A DNA stretch of 64,000 nucleotides from Pseudomonadota bacterium (GTDB taxonomy: Bacteria > Pseudomonadota > Alphaproteobacteria > Sphingomonadales > Sphingomonadaceae), in NCBI GenBank assembly GCA_023400405.1, contig JAEXFD010000055.1, positions 62,001 through 126,000 on the forward strand, in the 5' to 3' direction. The position numbers and the translations under genes are program-made. Numbering within the stretch: the first letter of the stretch is position 1; each line of letters opens with the position of its first letter. The notes under the pieces are model-generated. The model was not told the DNA's origin, ran no database searches, and saw only the letters and a list, made by a program, of their open reading frames with translations. Positions 33,262 through 40,422 of this stretch are shown in pieces.

Positions 33262-34213
33262 GCCGGGGCGCCCCCTCCTCGCCCGGTTCGGCGGTGCCGC
33301 CGGCCGCGTCGGGGATGGCTTCGCTGCCGTCCGCATGCGCGATCGCTGCCGCCCATTCAGGCATCGGCGCTCCGGCCAGGCGCCAATGCGCCTCGCCCCG
33401 GCCGAAGCGGAGCGGTTCGGCAATCTCCACGCCCGCCTCCAGCGTCCCGCGATAGGGCCGGCTATTGTGCCCCGTGCGCACGAAGCTGGTTGCGGGATCG
33501 TCCTCCAGCACGTCGTTGGCCTCCTCGCCGCCGCGGTCGAGCGCTTCGTCCTCGATCCGTCGCCGCGCCGCACAGGCGTCGAGCGCCGCCCGGATCGCCG
33601 CCTCGGCCTCGGCGTCGAGCGTCACCCCGTCGAACCGCTGGATCGCGTCGGCCAGCGCGTCGGTCCGCGCGCCGTCGGCCCCGGTGCCATGGATCACGGT
33701 GCGGATCGTCGTCGCCGAAGCCTCCGCCTGGGCGGAAGCCGCGCCATCCTGGCTTCCCACCCCCGCCGCGCCGCGCGAGCTGAAATAGTTGATCGTGGTG
33801 CGCCGGCCCTCGGCATCTTGGCCGTAATGGCGCAGGCAGAACATCAGCAGCGCGTCATTGTGCTTGCGGCGATGCCCCATCAGCTTGCCGCCGACGAACA
33901 CCGGGATCAGCTCGCCTTCGATCGCGCGCTCGAACGCGATGTCCTTCAGCTTCTGCACGCCGAAATCGAGCGCCGCCTCCCAGGCGCGGCGAAATCCCTC
34001 CGCGCCGGGCGCCCGACGCAGCGCATAGCAATTGGCCTGGGCGATGTTGACCATTCGCGCCGCGCGCGTCACCGATCCGGTGTCGGCCAGCGCCTCGATG
34101 AAGGCCTTTTGGCGTTCGGGCGTCCAGCCGTCGTGCCGATACTGCCGGGGCACCGGCGTGAAGTCGGGCAAGGGCGGCCGCTCGTTGCGCGGCACGGGAG
34201 TCCGGTTCTGCAT
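33206..34213 (-). CDS. Terminase-small-subunit-like HTH protein behind a putative SOS box
   Basis: 335-residue protein of unknown role. The N-terminal third contains a helix-turn-helix-like segment (RQKAFIEALADTGSVTRAARMVNIAQANCYALRR, about residues 33-66) followed by a helical stretch, which resembles DNA-binding parts of phage terminase small subunits. The rest is Ala/Glu/Arg-rich and acidic, with no recognised domain. No other phage gene is near. GGAGG precedes the ATG by about 7 nt. A GTTC-N7-GTTC element lies 65 nt upstream (34279-34293), so DNA-damage regulation is predicted. The C-terminal 18 codons overlap the EVE gene in antisense, and frame integrity through that overlap supports a real coding sequence. 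Confidence 0.8.
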   Translation of the reverse strand: MQNRTPVPRNERPPLPDFTPVPRQYRHDGWTPERQKAFIEALADTGSVTRAARMVNIAQANCYALRRAPGAEGFRRAWEAALDFGVQKLKDIAFERAIEGELIPVFVGGKLMGHRRKHNDALLMFCLRHYGQDAEGRRTTINYFSSRGAAGVGSQDGAASAQAEASATTIRTVIHGTGADGARTDALADAIQRFDGVTLDAEAEAAIRAALDACAARRRIEDEALDRGGEEANDVLEDDPATSFVRTGHNSRPYRGTLEAGVEIAEPLRFGRGEAHWRLAGAPMPEWAAAIAHADGSEAIPDAAGGTAEPGEEGAPRLSPGRARAARPIRRRGPE

Positions 34214-34278
34214 GTGCGCCTCCGCGAATCAGGGTGCGAAGGGCCTAATCGGGAAACACGCCTGTAGGACAGCCTTTT

Positions 34279-34293
34279 GTTCTATTTTTGTTC
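34279..34293 (-). promoter_or_regulatory. Putative LexA (SOS) box upstream of the 33206-34213 gene
   Basis: GTTC-TATTTTT-GTTC on the plus strand, GAAC-N7-GAAC towards the gene. This is an exact match to the alphaproteobacterial LexA consensus with an AT-rich spacer, in a 95-nt gap that contains only the promoter of this gene, since the upstream neighbour ends there on the same strand. No clear -35/-10 pair could be assigned. Confidence 0.65.
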
Positions 34294-34308
34294 ACGGCAC
34301 TAAGGCGC

Positions 34309-34872
34309 TCAGGGCAGGGGCAGCCGGACTCCGCCCTCGTCCACGGCCTCGGCCGGCGCCTTCAGGTCGTCCAGCGGAATCGCCACGCGGCCGCTCTTGT
34401 CGGCCTTCTTGCGGAAAGGGCGGGCCACCGCGCCGGCGGCATCGCCGACCAGCTTGAAGAAATCGCTGCCCTCGCCCGGCTCCTCGCAGCAGCTGTTCGG
34501 GTCGATCAGCTTCCCCACGCCGCGGATCAGCGTCGTGCCCGCGCCGAACAAGTTGATGCCGGTGCCGCAGCCTTCCGAACGGGTGGCGCAGGGCGCCAGG
34601 GTCATCGCCATCGCCCCGGCCCCGCTCACGTCAGGATTGCCCGGCATCGGCCGGTCGGGAATGCCGCGCTCCGTCGGCAGCGGCAGCCGCGGTTGCTGCT
34701 CGCGCTGGCCGCACACGACGATCTCGTCCTTGGTCCGCGCCGAGGCGCAGGGATCGACGAGGATCGACCAGCGCTGCGGCTGCACGGAGGCGACGGCCTG
34801 CGCCGGTCCTGCGGGCTGCGCCCGCTCGTCCTGCCACGCGGCCGTGGCGAACATCAGCATCAGCAACGGCAT
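34309..34872 (-). CDS. Exported cysteine-containing hypothetical protein
   Basis: 187-residue product with a short hydrophobic start (MPLLMLMFATAAW) that could serve as a signal peptide, or the true start may lie elsewhere. The mature part contains a motif common in sphingomonad proteins, DPCASARTKDEIVVCGQREQQPRLPLP, with two Cys, and then CATRSEGCGTG and NSCCEEPG. A charged C-terminus follows (KKADKSGRVAIPLDDL). The pattern CxxxxxxDEIVVCG recurs in many envelope proteins of this group, to my knowledge without assigned function. Confidence 0.75.
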   Translation of the reverse strand: MPLLMLMFATAAWQDERAQPAGPAQAVASVQPQRWSILVDPCASARTKDEIVVCGQREQQPRLPLPTERGIPDRPMPGNPDVSGAGAMAMTLAPCATRSEGCGTGINLFGAGTTLIRGVGKLIDPNSCCEEPGEGSDFFKLVGDAAGAVARPFRKKADKSGRVAIPLDDLKAPAEAVDEGGVRLPLP

Positions 34873-35184
34873 GCACGCCCTCCAACCCAGTCCGAGATCA
34901 ACCGGCCGCGAAGCCGAGGATCAAAGCCAACCAGAGGCTGGCGGACATTGCAAGCGCGGAGGGCTGCGCCTCAGAAGCTTTGTGCAAATGCGCGGAAGAG
35001 CGCATTTCGAAGCGGCACCGGCCCGCTCCCCCATCCGGCCAGCCATATGATACTGCCGTTGGGAGGGTGAGGTCGGTCATGCCCCCGGCATGACCTGAAC
35101 AGCGCGGGGCGCTGTTCACCTCACACTGGTGGGGGAGCGGGCCGGTGCCGCAATGCGCCGATCGGCGCATTTCCAAACTGACTC
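34873..35184. other. Gene-free stretch dominated by a compound stem-loop element
   Basis: 312 nt with no credible gene. The left part (34873-34980) shows nothing I recognise. The right part (34985-35171) is the compound inverted repeat described separately. The only open frame across it reads through the repeat arms and has no ribosome site. Confidence 0.7.
34985..35171. repeat. Compound stem-loop element with 22-bp perfect inverted arms
   Basis: Outer small hairpin AAATGCGC/GCGCATTT at 34986-35007, then a 22-bp arm at 35012-35033 that is exactly complementary to 35130-35151. Inside it are two further hairpins, GTCATGCC/GGCATGAC (about 35077-35093) and GAACAGCGC/GCGCTGTTC (about 35097-35117). 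Immediately after the right arm is the perfect palindrome AATGCGCC-GATC-GGCGCATT-like at 35152-35171. Five stems in under 190 bp. Not of the type A or B families in this window. Confidence 0.85.
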
Positions 35185-35568
35185 TCAGAAGCTTTCGACG
35201 CGCTCGGTGGGCGGCTTCATCCGGATCGCCCCGTCCTTCGCCTCGAAGCTGTAGGTTCGGTGGACGATCCGCCCTTCCTTGGGCAGCGCGACTTCATAGG
35301 AGGTCGAGGAAAGCGCCTTGATCTCCGAAATGCCGCCGCCGGCGCGATCCGGGTCCTTGGCGACATCGTCGAGCAGCATGCGGATCATGCACAGCGAGCG
35401 GCTGGTCGGATCGTTTTCGCATTTCTGTTCTGACATGACGGCTCCCTTGCCGGTTTCGATGGGCGCTTGCGCATTTTCCGCCGCGCTTCGTTCGCTGCAA
35501 CCCGCCAGCGCGACGGCCGCCAGGGTGAGGACGGAACGCCAGCCGCGCATCGGCTTCGATTTGATCAT
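35185..35568 (-). CDS. Small lipoprotein coupled to the metzincin gene
   Basis: 127-residue predicted lipoprotein with a signal peptide and lipobox LAGCS. The mature domain has two Cys (QKCENDPT and LCMIRML) and beta-strand-like segments (TSYEVALPKEGRIVHRTYSFEAKDG). The start at 35568 has GGGGAG 9 nt upstream, inside the 3' end of the metalloprotease gene. Two upstream ATGs at 35577 and 35574 overlap that gene's stop codon, so the pair is translationally coupled whichever is used. Function unknown, perhaps an envelope partner of the protease. Confidence 0.78.
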   Translation of the reverse strand: MIKSKPMRGWRSVLTLAAVALAGCSERSAAENAQAPIETGKGAVMSEQKCENDPTSRSLCMIRMLLDDVAKDPDRAGGGISEIKALSSTSYEVALPKEGRIVHRTYSFEAKDGAIRMKPPTERVESF

Positions 35569-35573
35569 GGCCA

Positions 35574-36434
35574 TCATCTCCCCGGCAGCAGCTTGGTGAC
35601 GAGCGTCCCGGCTTCGAATTCGGCGACGGTGCGCGGATAGATGCGCCGCATCACCAGTTGCGAAGCGCGCCGCTTGGCCGGCGCCGGGTTGTAGATTCGC
35701 GATGCCGGCTGGGCCGCGGCGAAATCGTTGAAGGCGCCGAGCCACGCCGCGCCGTGCATCGTATCGAGCCGCATCCCGCCGCCCATCACCGAATTCTTGT
35801 CCTGGTCCGACGTGCCGTAGCACGGGGTGTCGTTGGTGTTGCCGGTCGCCGGGCACCCGCGCTGCCCGATCGCGACATGGCCCAGGCCGAGCAGATGGCC
35901 GATCTCGTGGACATGGGCGCGCTGGAGAATCGGCTTGCCCTTGCTGTCATAGGCCTTGGGAACGAGGTTGGTGTCCTTGCTGTCGTACAAGGTGGCGTGC
36001 GATCCGAACCAGCTCTCGCTCGCGGCCAGCCGCACGACATCGATCGTGTGGTGGTGAAATCCTTCGCTGGCATCGCTGCCGATCAGCCGGAAGCGGCAAA
36101 AGCCGTTCGGGACGAAGACATTGGTGCCGGCCTTGATCGCGAAGGCGCCCAGCCGATTGTCGATCCAGAACTTGGAGTCCCAATAGGCCTGGGCCGAGCT
36201 GCAGAACGATGCCTTCCAGGCCCGCCACGCCGCCGGAGTCCATTTCACGATCTGGCGCGGCGTGCCGCTGGACGAGCCGTAATCGTTGTACGTGCCGGTC
36301 GCTGCCCCATTGGCGGGATTGATCGCGCGGAATCCGATCCGCATTTCCAGCGTCAGGTCCAGATTGACCCTAGCCGAACATTTGGTGACGTCGAGAAACG
36401 CGTCATATCTCGGGTAACGCTTCTTAACTGCCAC
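35574..36434 (-). CDS. Zinc metalloprotease, metzincin-type (HExxHxxGxxH)
   Basis: 286-residue protein with the extended zinc motif HEIGHLLGLGH at residues 176-186, the hallmark of metzincins, and a Met further on (SVMGGGMRLD) that may give the Met-turn. The start is a GTG at 36432-36434 with GGAGAG 6 nt upstream; no in-frame ATG precedes a plausible N-terminus. No signal peptide is visible, so either secretion is non-classical or the protein is cytoplasmic. About six cysteines lie along the chain. The stop overlaps the start of the small lipoprotein gene. A secreted or self-processing protease is possible, and the substrate is unknown. Confidence 0.85.
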   Translation of the reverse strand: MAVKKRYPRYDAFLDVTKCSARVNLDLTLEMRIGFRAINPANGAATGTYNDYGSSSGTPRQIVKWTPAAWRAWKASFCSSAQAYWDSKFWIDNRLGAFAIKAGTNVFVPNGFCRFRLIGSDASEGFHHHTIDVVRLAASESWFGSHATLYDSKDTNLVPKAYDSKGKPILQRAHVHEIGHLLGLGHVAIGQRGCPATGNTNDTPCYGTSDQDKNSVMGGGMRLDTMHGAAWLGAFNDFAAAQPASRIYNPAPAKRRASQLVMRRIYPRTVAEFEAGTLVTKLLPGR

Positions 36435-36545
36435 TCCTAACTCTCCGCAGCCGAACCGATCTCCGCCATGATCGTCCCGAACGGCGGCGAGTCGATAAGG
36501 TTGCGACGGTCCACGCCAAATCCGCGGCGAGGCGCAGCGCCCCGA

Positions 36546-36580
36546 AAGCAAAGACGCCGGAGTTTCCCCCGGCGTCTTCG
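36546..36580. terminator. Bidirectional hairpin terminator after typA
   Basis: AAGACGCCGG (36551-36560) and CCGGCGTCTT (36569-36578) form a perfect 10-bp stem with a GTTTCCCC-type loop. On the minus strand it is followed by TTGCTTTCG after the typA stop at 36591; on the plus strand by CGTGTTCTT. A weak U-run on each side. Confidence 0.75.
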
Positions 36581-36590
36581 TGTTCTTGCC

Positions 36591-38429
36591 TCAGGCCGCG
36601 GCGGCCGAGCGGTTGTGGCGCTTGCGCTCGTGCGGATCGAGGAAGCGCTTGCGCAGGCGGATCGACTTGGGCGTGACTTCGACCATCTCGTCGTCGTCGA
36701 TATAGGCGATCGCCTGTTCCAGCGTCATCTTCTTCGGCGGGGTCAGGCGGATCGCATCGTCCTTGCCGCCCGAAGCGCGGAAGTTGGTGAGCTGCTTCGC
36801 CTTCATCGGATTGACTTCGAGGTCGTCGGTCTTGGCATTCTCGCCGACGATCATGCCCTCATAGAGCGCCTCGCCATGCCCGACGAACAGGATGCCGCGT
36901 TCCTCGAGCGGGCCCAGCGCGTAACCCTGCGCTTCGCCGGCGCCGTTGGAGATCAGCACGCCGTTCTTGCGGCCTTCGATCTTGCCCTTGTACGGCCCGT
37001 ATTTCTCGAACAGCCGGTTCATGATGCCGGTGCCGCGGGTGTCCGACAGGAACTCGCCGTGATAGCCGATCAGGCCGCGCGACGGCGCCGAGAAGGTGAT
37101 GCGGGTCTTGCCGCCGCCCGAGGGACGCATGTCGGTCATCTCGGCCTTCCGCTGGTTCATCTTGTCGACGACCGTGCCCGAAAATTCGTCGTCGACGTCG
37201 ATCACCACCGTCTCGTACGGCTCCTCGCGGCCGTCCGGCCCGTCGCGGAACAGCACGCGCGGGCGGCTGATGCCGAGCTCGAAGCCCTCGCGGCGCATCG
37301 TCTCGATCAGCACGCCGAGCTGGAGCTCGCCGCGGCCGGCGACTTCGAAGCTGTCCTTGTCCTCGCTCTCGGTGACCTTGATCGCGACGTTGGATTCGGC
37401 CTCGCGCTCCAGGCGGTCGCGGATCATGCGGCTGGTGACCTTCGAGCCTTCGCGGCCCGCCATCGGCGAATCATTGACCGCGAAGCGCATCGACAGCGTC
37501 GGCGGATCGATCGGCTGCGCCTTGATCGGCTCGCTGATCGAGGTGTCGGCGATCGTGTTCGCCACCGTGGCGACGGTGAGGCCGGCGAGGCTGATGATGT
37601 CCCCCGCCCGCGCTTCGTCGACCGGCACGCGCTCGAGCCCGCGGAACGACATGATCTTCGAAGCGCGGCCGGTCTCGATCACCTTGCCGTCCATGTCGAG
37701 CGCATGGATCGCCTGGTTGAGCTTGACCGTGCCCGACTGGACGCGGCCGGTGAGGATGCGGCCGAGGAAATTGTCGCGATCGAGCAGCGTCACCAGGAAG
37801 CTGAACGGCGCGTCCTCGTCGAGGGCCGGCGGCGGCACATGATCGACGATCTTCTGGAACAGCGGCGTCAGCGTGCCTTCGCGCGCCTCGGGATCGTCCG
37901 AGGCATAGCCGTTGCGGCCCGAGGCATAGAGCACCGGGAAATCGAGCTGCTCGTCGGTTGCTTCGAGCGTCACGAACAGGTCGAACACTTCGTCGAGCAC
38001 TTCCTGCACGCGCGCGTCCGAACGGTCGATCTTGTTGACCACCACGATCGGCTTGAGGCCGAGCTTCAGCGCCTTGCCGGTGACGAACTTGGTCTGCGGC
38101 ATCGCGCCTTCGGACGAATCGACGAGCAGGATCACGCCATCGACCATCGAGAGGATCCGCTCCACTTCGCCGCCGAAATCGGCGTGGCCGGGCGTATCGA
38201 CGATGTTGATGCGGATCGCTTCGCTCGCGCCCGGCGGCGTCCAGTCGACCGAGGTCGGCTTGGCGAGGATGGTGATGCCGCGCTCTTTCTCCAAGTCATT
38301 GGAATCCATCGCTCTTTCTTCAACGCGCTGGTTGTCGCGGAAAGTGCCGGATTGGCGGAAGAGCTGGTCGACGAGCGTGGTCTTGCCGTGATCGACGTGG
38401 GCGATGATCGCCACGTTGCGGAGATTCAT
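36591..38429 (-). CDS. typA: Translational GTPase TypA/BipA
   Basis: Ribosome-associated GTPase of the EF-G superfamily that helps 50S subunit assembly and growth under stress or low temperature. The 612-residue protein starts with the P-loop AHVDHGKTTL, effector/switch elements KERGITI and DTPGHADFGGEV, and NKID. Domain II, EF-G-like domains III/V and the TypA-specific C-terminal domain follow (TRGLIGYHGEFLSDTRG-type GLIGYHGEFL; FVGHGEALYEGMIVGENAK; NFRASGGKDDAIRLTPPKKMTLEQAIAYIDDDEMVEVTPKSIRLRKRFLD). Full length. Single-gene unit with a hairpin terminator downstream. Confidence 0.98.
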   Translation of the reverse strand: MNLRNVAIIAHVDHGKTTLVDQLFRQSGTFRDNQRVEERAMDSNDLEKERGITILAKPTSVDWTPPGASEAIRINIVDTPGHADFGGEVERILSMVDGVILLVDSSEGAMPQTKFVTGKALKLGLKPIVVVNKIDRSDARVQEVLDEVFDLFVTLEATDEQLDFPVLYASGRNGYASDDPEAREGTLTPLFQKIVDHVPPPALDEDAPFSFLVTLLDRDNFLGRILTGRVQSGTVKLNQAIHALDMDGKVIETGRASKIMSFRGLERVPVDEARAGDIISLAGLTVATVANTIADTSISEPIKAQPIDPPTLSMRFAVNDSPMAGREGSKVTSRMIRDRLEREAESNVAIKVTESEDKDSFEVAGRGELQLGVLIETMRREGFELGISRPRVLFRDGPDGREEPYETVVIDVDDEFSGTVVDKMNQRKAEMTDMRPSGGGKTRITFSAPSRGLIGYHGEFLSDTRGTGIMNRLFEKYGPYKGKIEGRKNGVLISNGAGEAQGYALGPLEERGILFVGHGEALYEGMIVGENAKTDDLEVNPMKAKQLTNFRASGGKDDAIRLTPPKKMTLEQAIAYIDDDEMVEVTPKSIRLRKRFLDPHERKRHNRSAAAA

Positions 38430-38637
38430 GATGCTATCCTGGAAAGAGTTCGCGCGCCCCTACAGCAATTTGTGCGTTGCGGGAAGCCCGGGCGGATGCG
38501 GCCAGGCGGCGACCCAAGGCACGCTTCACGGTTCGTCCCCTCGAAAGGGCGATTGGAGCGATCTTCGTCATCGGCCATTCTGATGCCCGAGCGCGCCGTG
38601 AACGACGGCGCCAATCCAGACCGACGAAGGGAATATC

Positions 38638-39213
38638 ATGGCCGAACCGCTGAAGATCCTCATCATCCTGGGCAGCGTCCGCGAAGGGCGGATGGCGGCG
38701 CCGGTGGGCGAATGGGTGGCGGCGCAGGCGGCGGCGCGCGACGGGCTGGCCTGCGAGCTGATCGACCTCAAGGCATGGGACCTGCCCTTCTATCCCTATC
38801 CCAAGCCGCCCGCGGCGGGCGACTATCGCGACCCGCTGCAGATCCGCTGGGCCGAGAAGATCGCCAGCGCCGACGGCTATGTGCTGATCTGCCCCGAGTA
38901 CAATCACGGTCCGCCCGCAGTGCTGAAGAACGCGCTCGATTTCGTCTATGCCGAATGGCACCGCAAGCCGATGGCCTTTGTCGGCTATGGCGGCAATGGC
39001 GGCGCGCGATCGATCGAGCAGCTGACGATGGTGGCGCGCGAACTGCGGACCGCGGCGCTGGAAGCCTCGGTCCATATCATGAGCGCCTGGGGCAAGGTGA
39101 AGGACGGCGTCTTCACCGGCGACGACAAGGACGTGAAGTGGCTCGGCCATTTGTTCGACGAAGTCGAATGGTGGGGCCGGGCGCTGAAGACGGCGCGGAA
39201 GGCGAGTCAGTGA
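38638..39213 (+). CDS. NADPH-dependent FMN reductase family protein
   Basis: 191-residue flavodoxin-like oxidoreductase. The FMN phosphate-binding loop is ILGSVREGRMAAPVG, followed by LIDLKAWDLPFYPYPKPPA and the conserved CPEYNHGPPAVLKNALDFVY motif that contacts the isoalloxazine ring. Likely reduces FMN, quinones or azo/nitro compounds with NAD(P)H in the cytoplasm. GAAGGG lies 6 nt before the ATG. Divergent from typA. Confidence 0.93.
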   Translation: MAEPLKILIILGSVREGRMAAPVGEWVAAQAAARDGLACELIDLKAWDLPFYPYPKPPAAGDYRDPLQIRWAEKIASADGYVLICPEYNHGPPAVLKNALDFVYAEWHRKPMAFVGYGGNGGARSIEQLTMVARELRTAALEASVHIMSAWGKVKDGVFTGDDKDVKWLGHLFDEVEWWGRALKTARKASQ

Positions 39214-39288
39214 CCTGGCGGCAGCGCACGCTTGTATATTCTGGTAGGAACCGTGCGACCGAAACGACCTGGCTGCGTTTTAGCTGAC

Positions 39289-40019
39289 ATGAACCCCGAT
39301 CCGATCATGATCGCCCGGCGGCTACTGGACAGGGCGGAGAAAGAACTGATCGAGCGGATCATCGCCGCCGGCAGTTCTGCCGTCGCAGAGGGGGCGGGAG
39401 CGGTGCGTGGCTATTTCCTCTCCGAACTCCAGGAATTCATGACAGCGCTTGGCAAGCTGCCCCATGCCACGGCGAACTGGATTCTCGATCTCGATCGCGG
39501 CTGGCAGGCCCGGCGGCTGACGCGCGTCGAGATTCAGCTAGTGCTGGAAGCCTATGGCGACCGGATCAATCCGGCCGATGTGCGGATCGTGAAAGGCGAG
39601 GCCTGTCGGCTTGGGCGGCGCTCGCCTTCCGCAAGGGCAATCCCGCAATCACCTTGGGCAACACCATCTACATCAAGGCGAACCTGGGAAATCTGACCCA
39701 TAGCGACTTATCGAAATCACTGCGTGGCATCGAGATGCTCCTCCACGAATATACCCACGTCGTGCAATATGCCACTTTGGGCTTCGCCACTTTCGGACGA
39801 CGCTACGCCGCAGAGCTTCGCGCCAGCGGCTATGATCCGGACAAGCTTTACGACTACCAATCACGGAACAACGACTGGCGCCACGAGACGCTGGAGGGCC
39901 GAGCTCAGATCGTGGGCGATCTCGCCAAGGCCCGCAAGATACCCGCGAATCCAAACAACAGCACACTCGCCAACGCACTGCGCAACAAGCTCAAGGGGAC
40001 CGGCATCTATGCCCAATAG
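39289..40019 (+). pseudogene. Frameshifted zincin gene (HEYTH motif), one-base deletion near 39605
   Basis: Two overlapping frames together make one protein. The first (from ATG 39289) reads sensibly to VRIVKGEA and then becomes Arg/Ser/Pro-rich nonsense to a stop at 39696. The second continues without a gap as LSAWAALAFRKGNPAITLGNTIYIKANLG and holds LLHEYTHVVQYATLGF, an HExxH zinc site. The frames join if one G is restored at about 39605 (GAG GGC CTG). The intact product would be about 243 residues, related to DUF4157-type putative metallopeptidases. No slippery heptamer for programmed -1 frameshifting is visible. Either a recent mutation or a sequencing/assembly error. An ATG or TTG further upstream (39232) is an alternative start. 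Confidence 0.75.
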
Positions 40020-40386
40020 CGCAGTCCTGGCGCTATTGCTCGTCGCGCCTTGCCTGGTCGCCTGCCAGCAGGGCGCAGAAATCAGGATCGAACAGAAAGA
40101 CGGTGTCACAAGCTTCGACGTGGTCCGCATCCGGGCCGACAAGCCCGCGTGCATACACGATCTTTCGGTCTATGAAGGGAACCCCGACGGCAAGCCGCCG
40201 ATGTGGAATATTGTCGCGAGCGAGGGGGCGCCCTGCGTCACCCATGTCGAATTTCCCAAAGTCCCCGCCGGCTTCTCACAGGACGACGGGACGCCGGCGC
40301 TGAAGCTGAAACCCGGCCAGAGCTATCATGTCGAGGCATCGGGCGGCCCGGGCTGGATCGCATTCAACGCTTTCACTGCGCGGTAA
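40009..40386 (+). CDS. Small lipoprotein next to the frameshifted zincin
   Basis: 125-residue predicted lipoprotein with a signal peptide ending in LVACQ. The mature part has a DxCIHDL/CVTHVEF pair of cysteines and a C-terminal beta-rich domain (GQSYHVEASGGPGWIAFNAF). Start overlaps the end of the zincin reading frame by 11 nt, and AAGGGGA is 9 nt upstream, so the two were one operon. Function unknown; the pairing of a zincin with a small lipoprotein recalls the 35185-36434 pair. Confidence 0.8.
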   Translation: MPNSAVLALLLVAPCLVACQQGAEIRIEQKDGVTSFDVVRIRADKPACIHDLSVYEGNPDGKPPMWNIVASEGAPCVTHVEFPKVPAGFSQDDGTPALKLKPGQSYHVEASGGPGWIAFNAFTAR

Positions 40387-40422
40387 TCGGTCGCCAAGCG
40401 GCTGGGGGAATCGTCGTTCACC

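Noticed and set aside
34898..35176. A 92-codon frame through the compound stem-loop element
   Set aside because: It reads through the repeat arms, has no ribosome site, and its product has no coherent domain.
36468..39287. A 939-codon plus-strand frame over typA
   Set aside because: Antisense to typA, with motifs only on the minus strand; it also overlaps the intact FMN reductase gene in another frame.
39600..39620. Programmed -1 frameshifting at the zincin junction
   Set aside because: No X XXY YYZ slippery heptamer in the correct frame and no evident downstream pseudoknot; a deletion is simpler.
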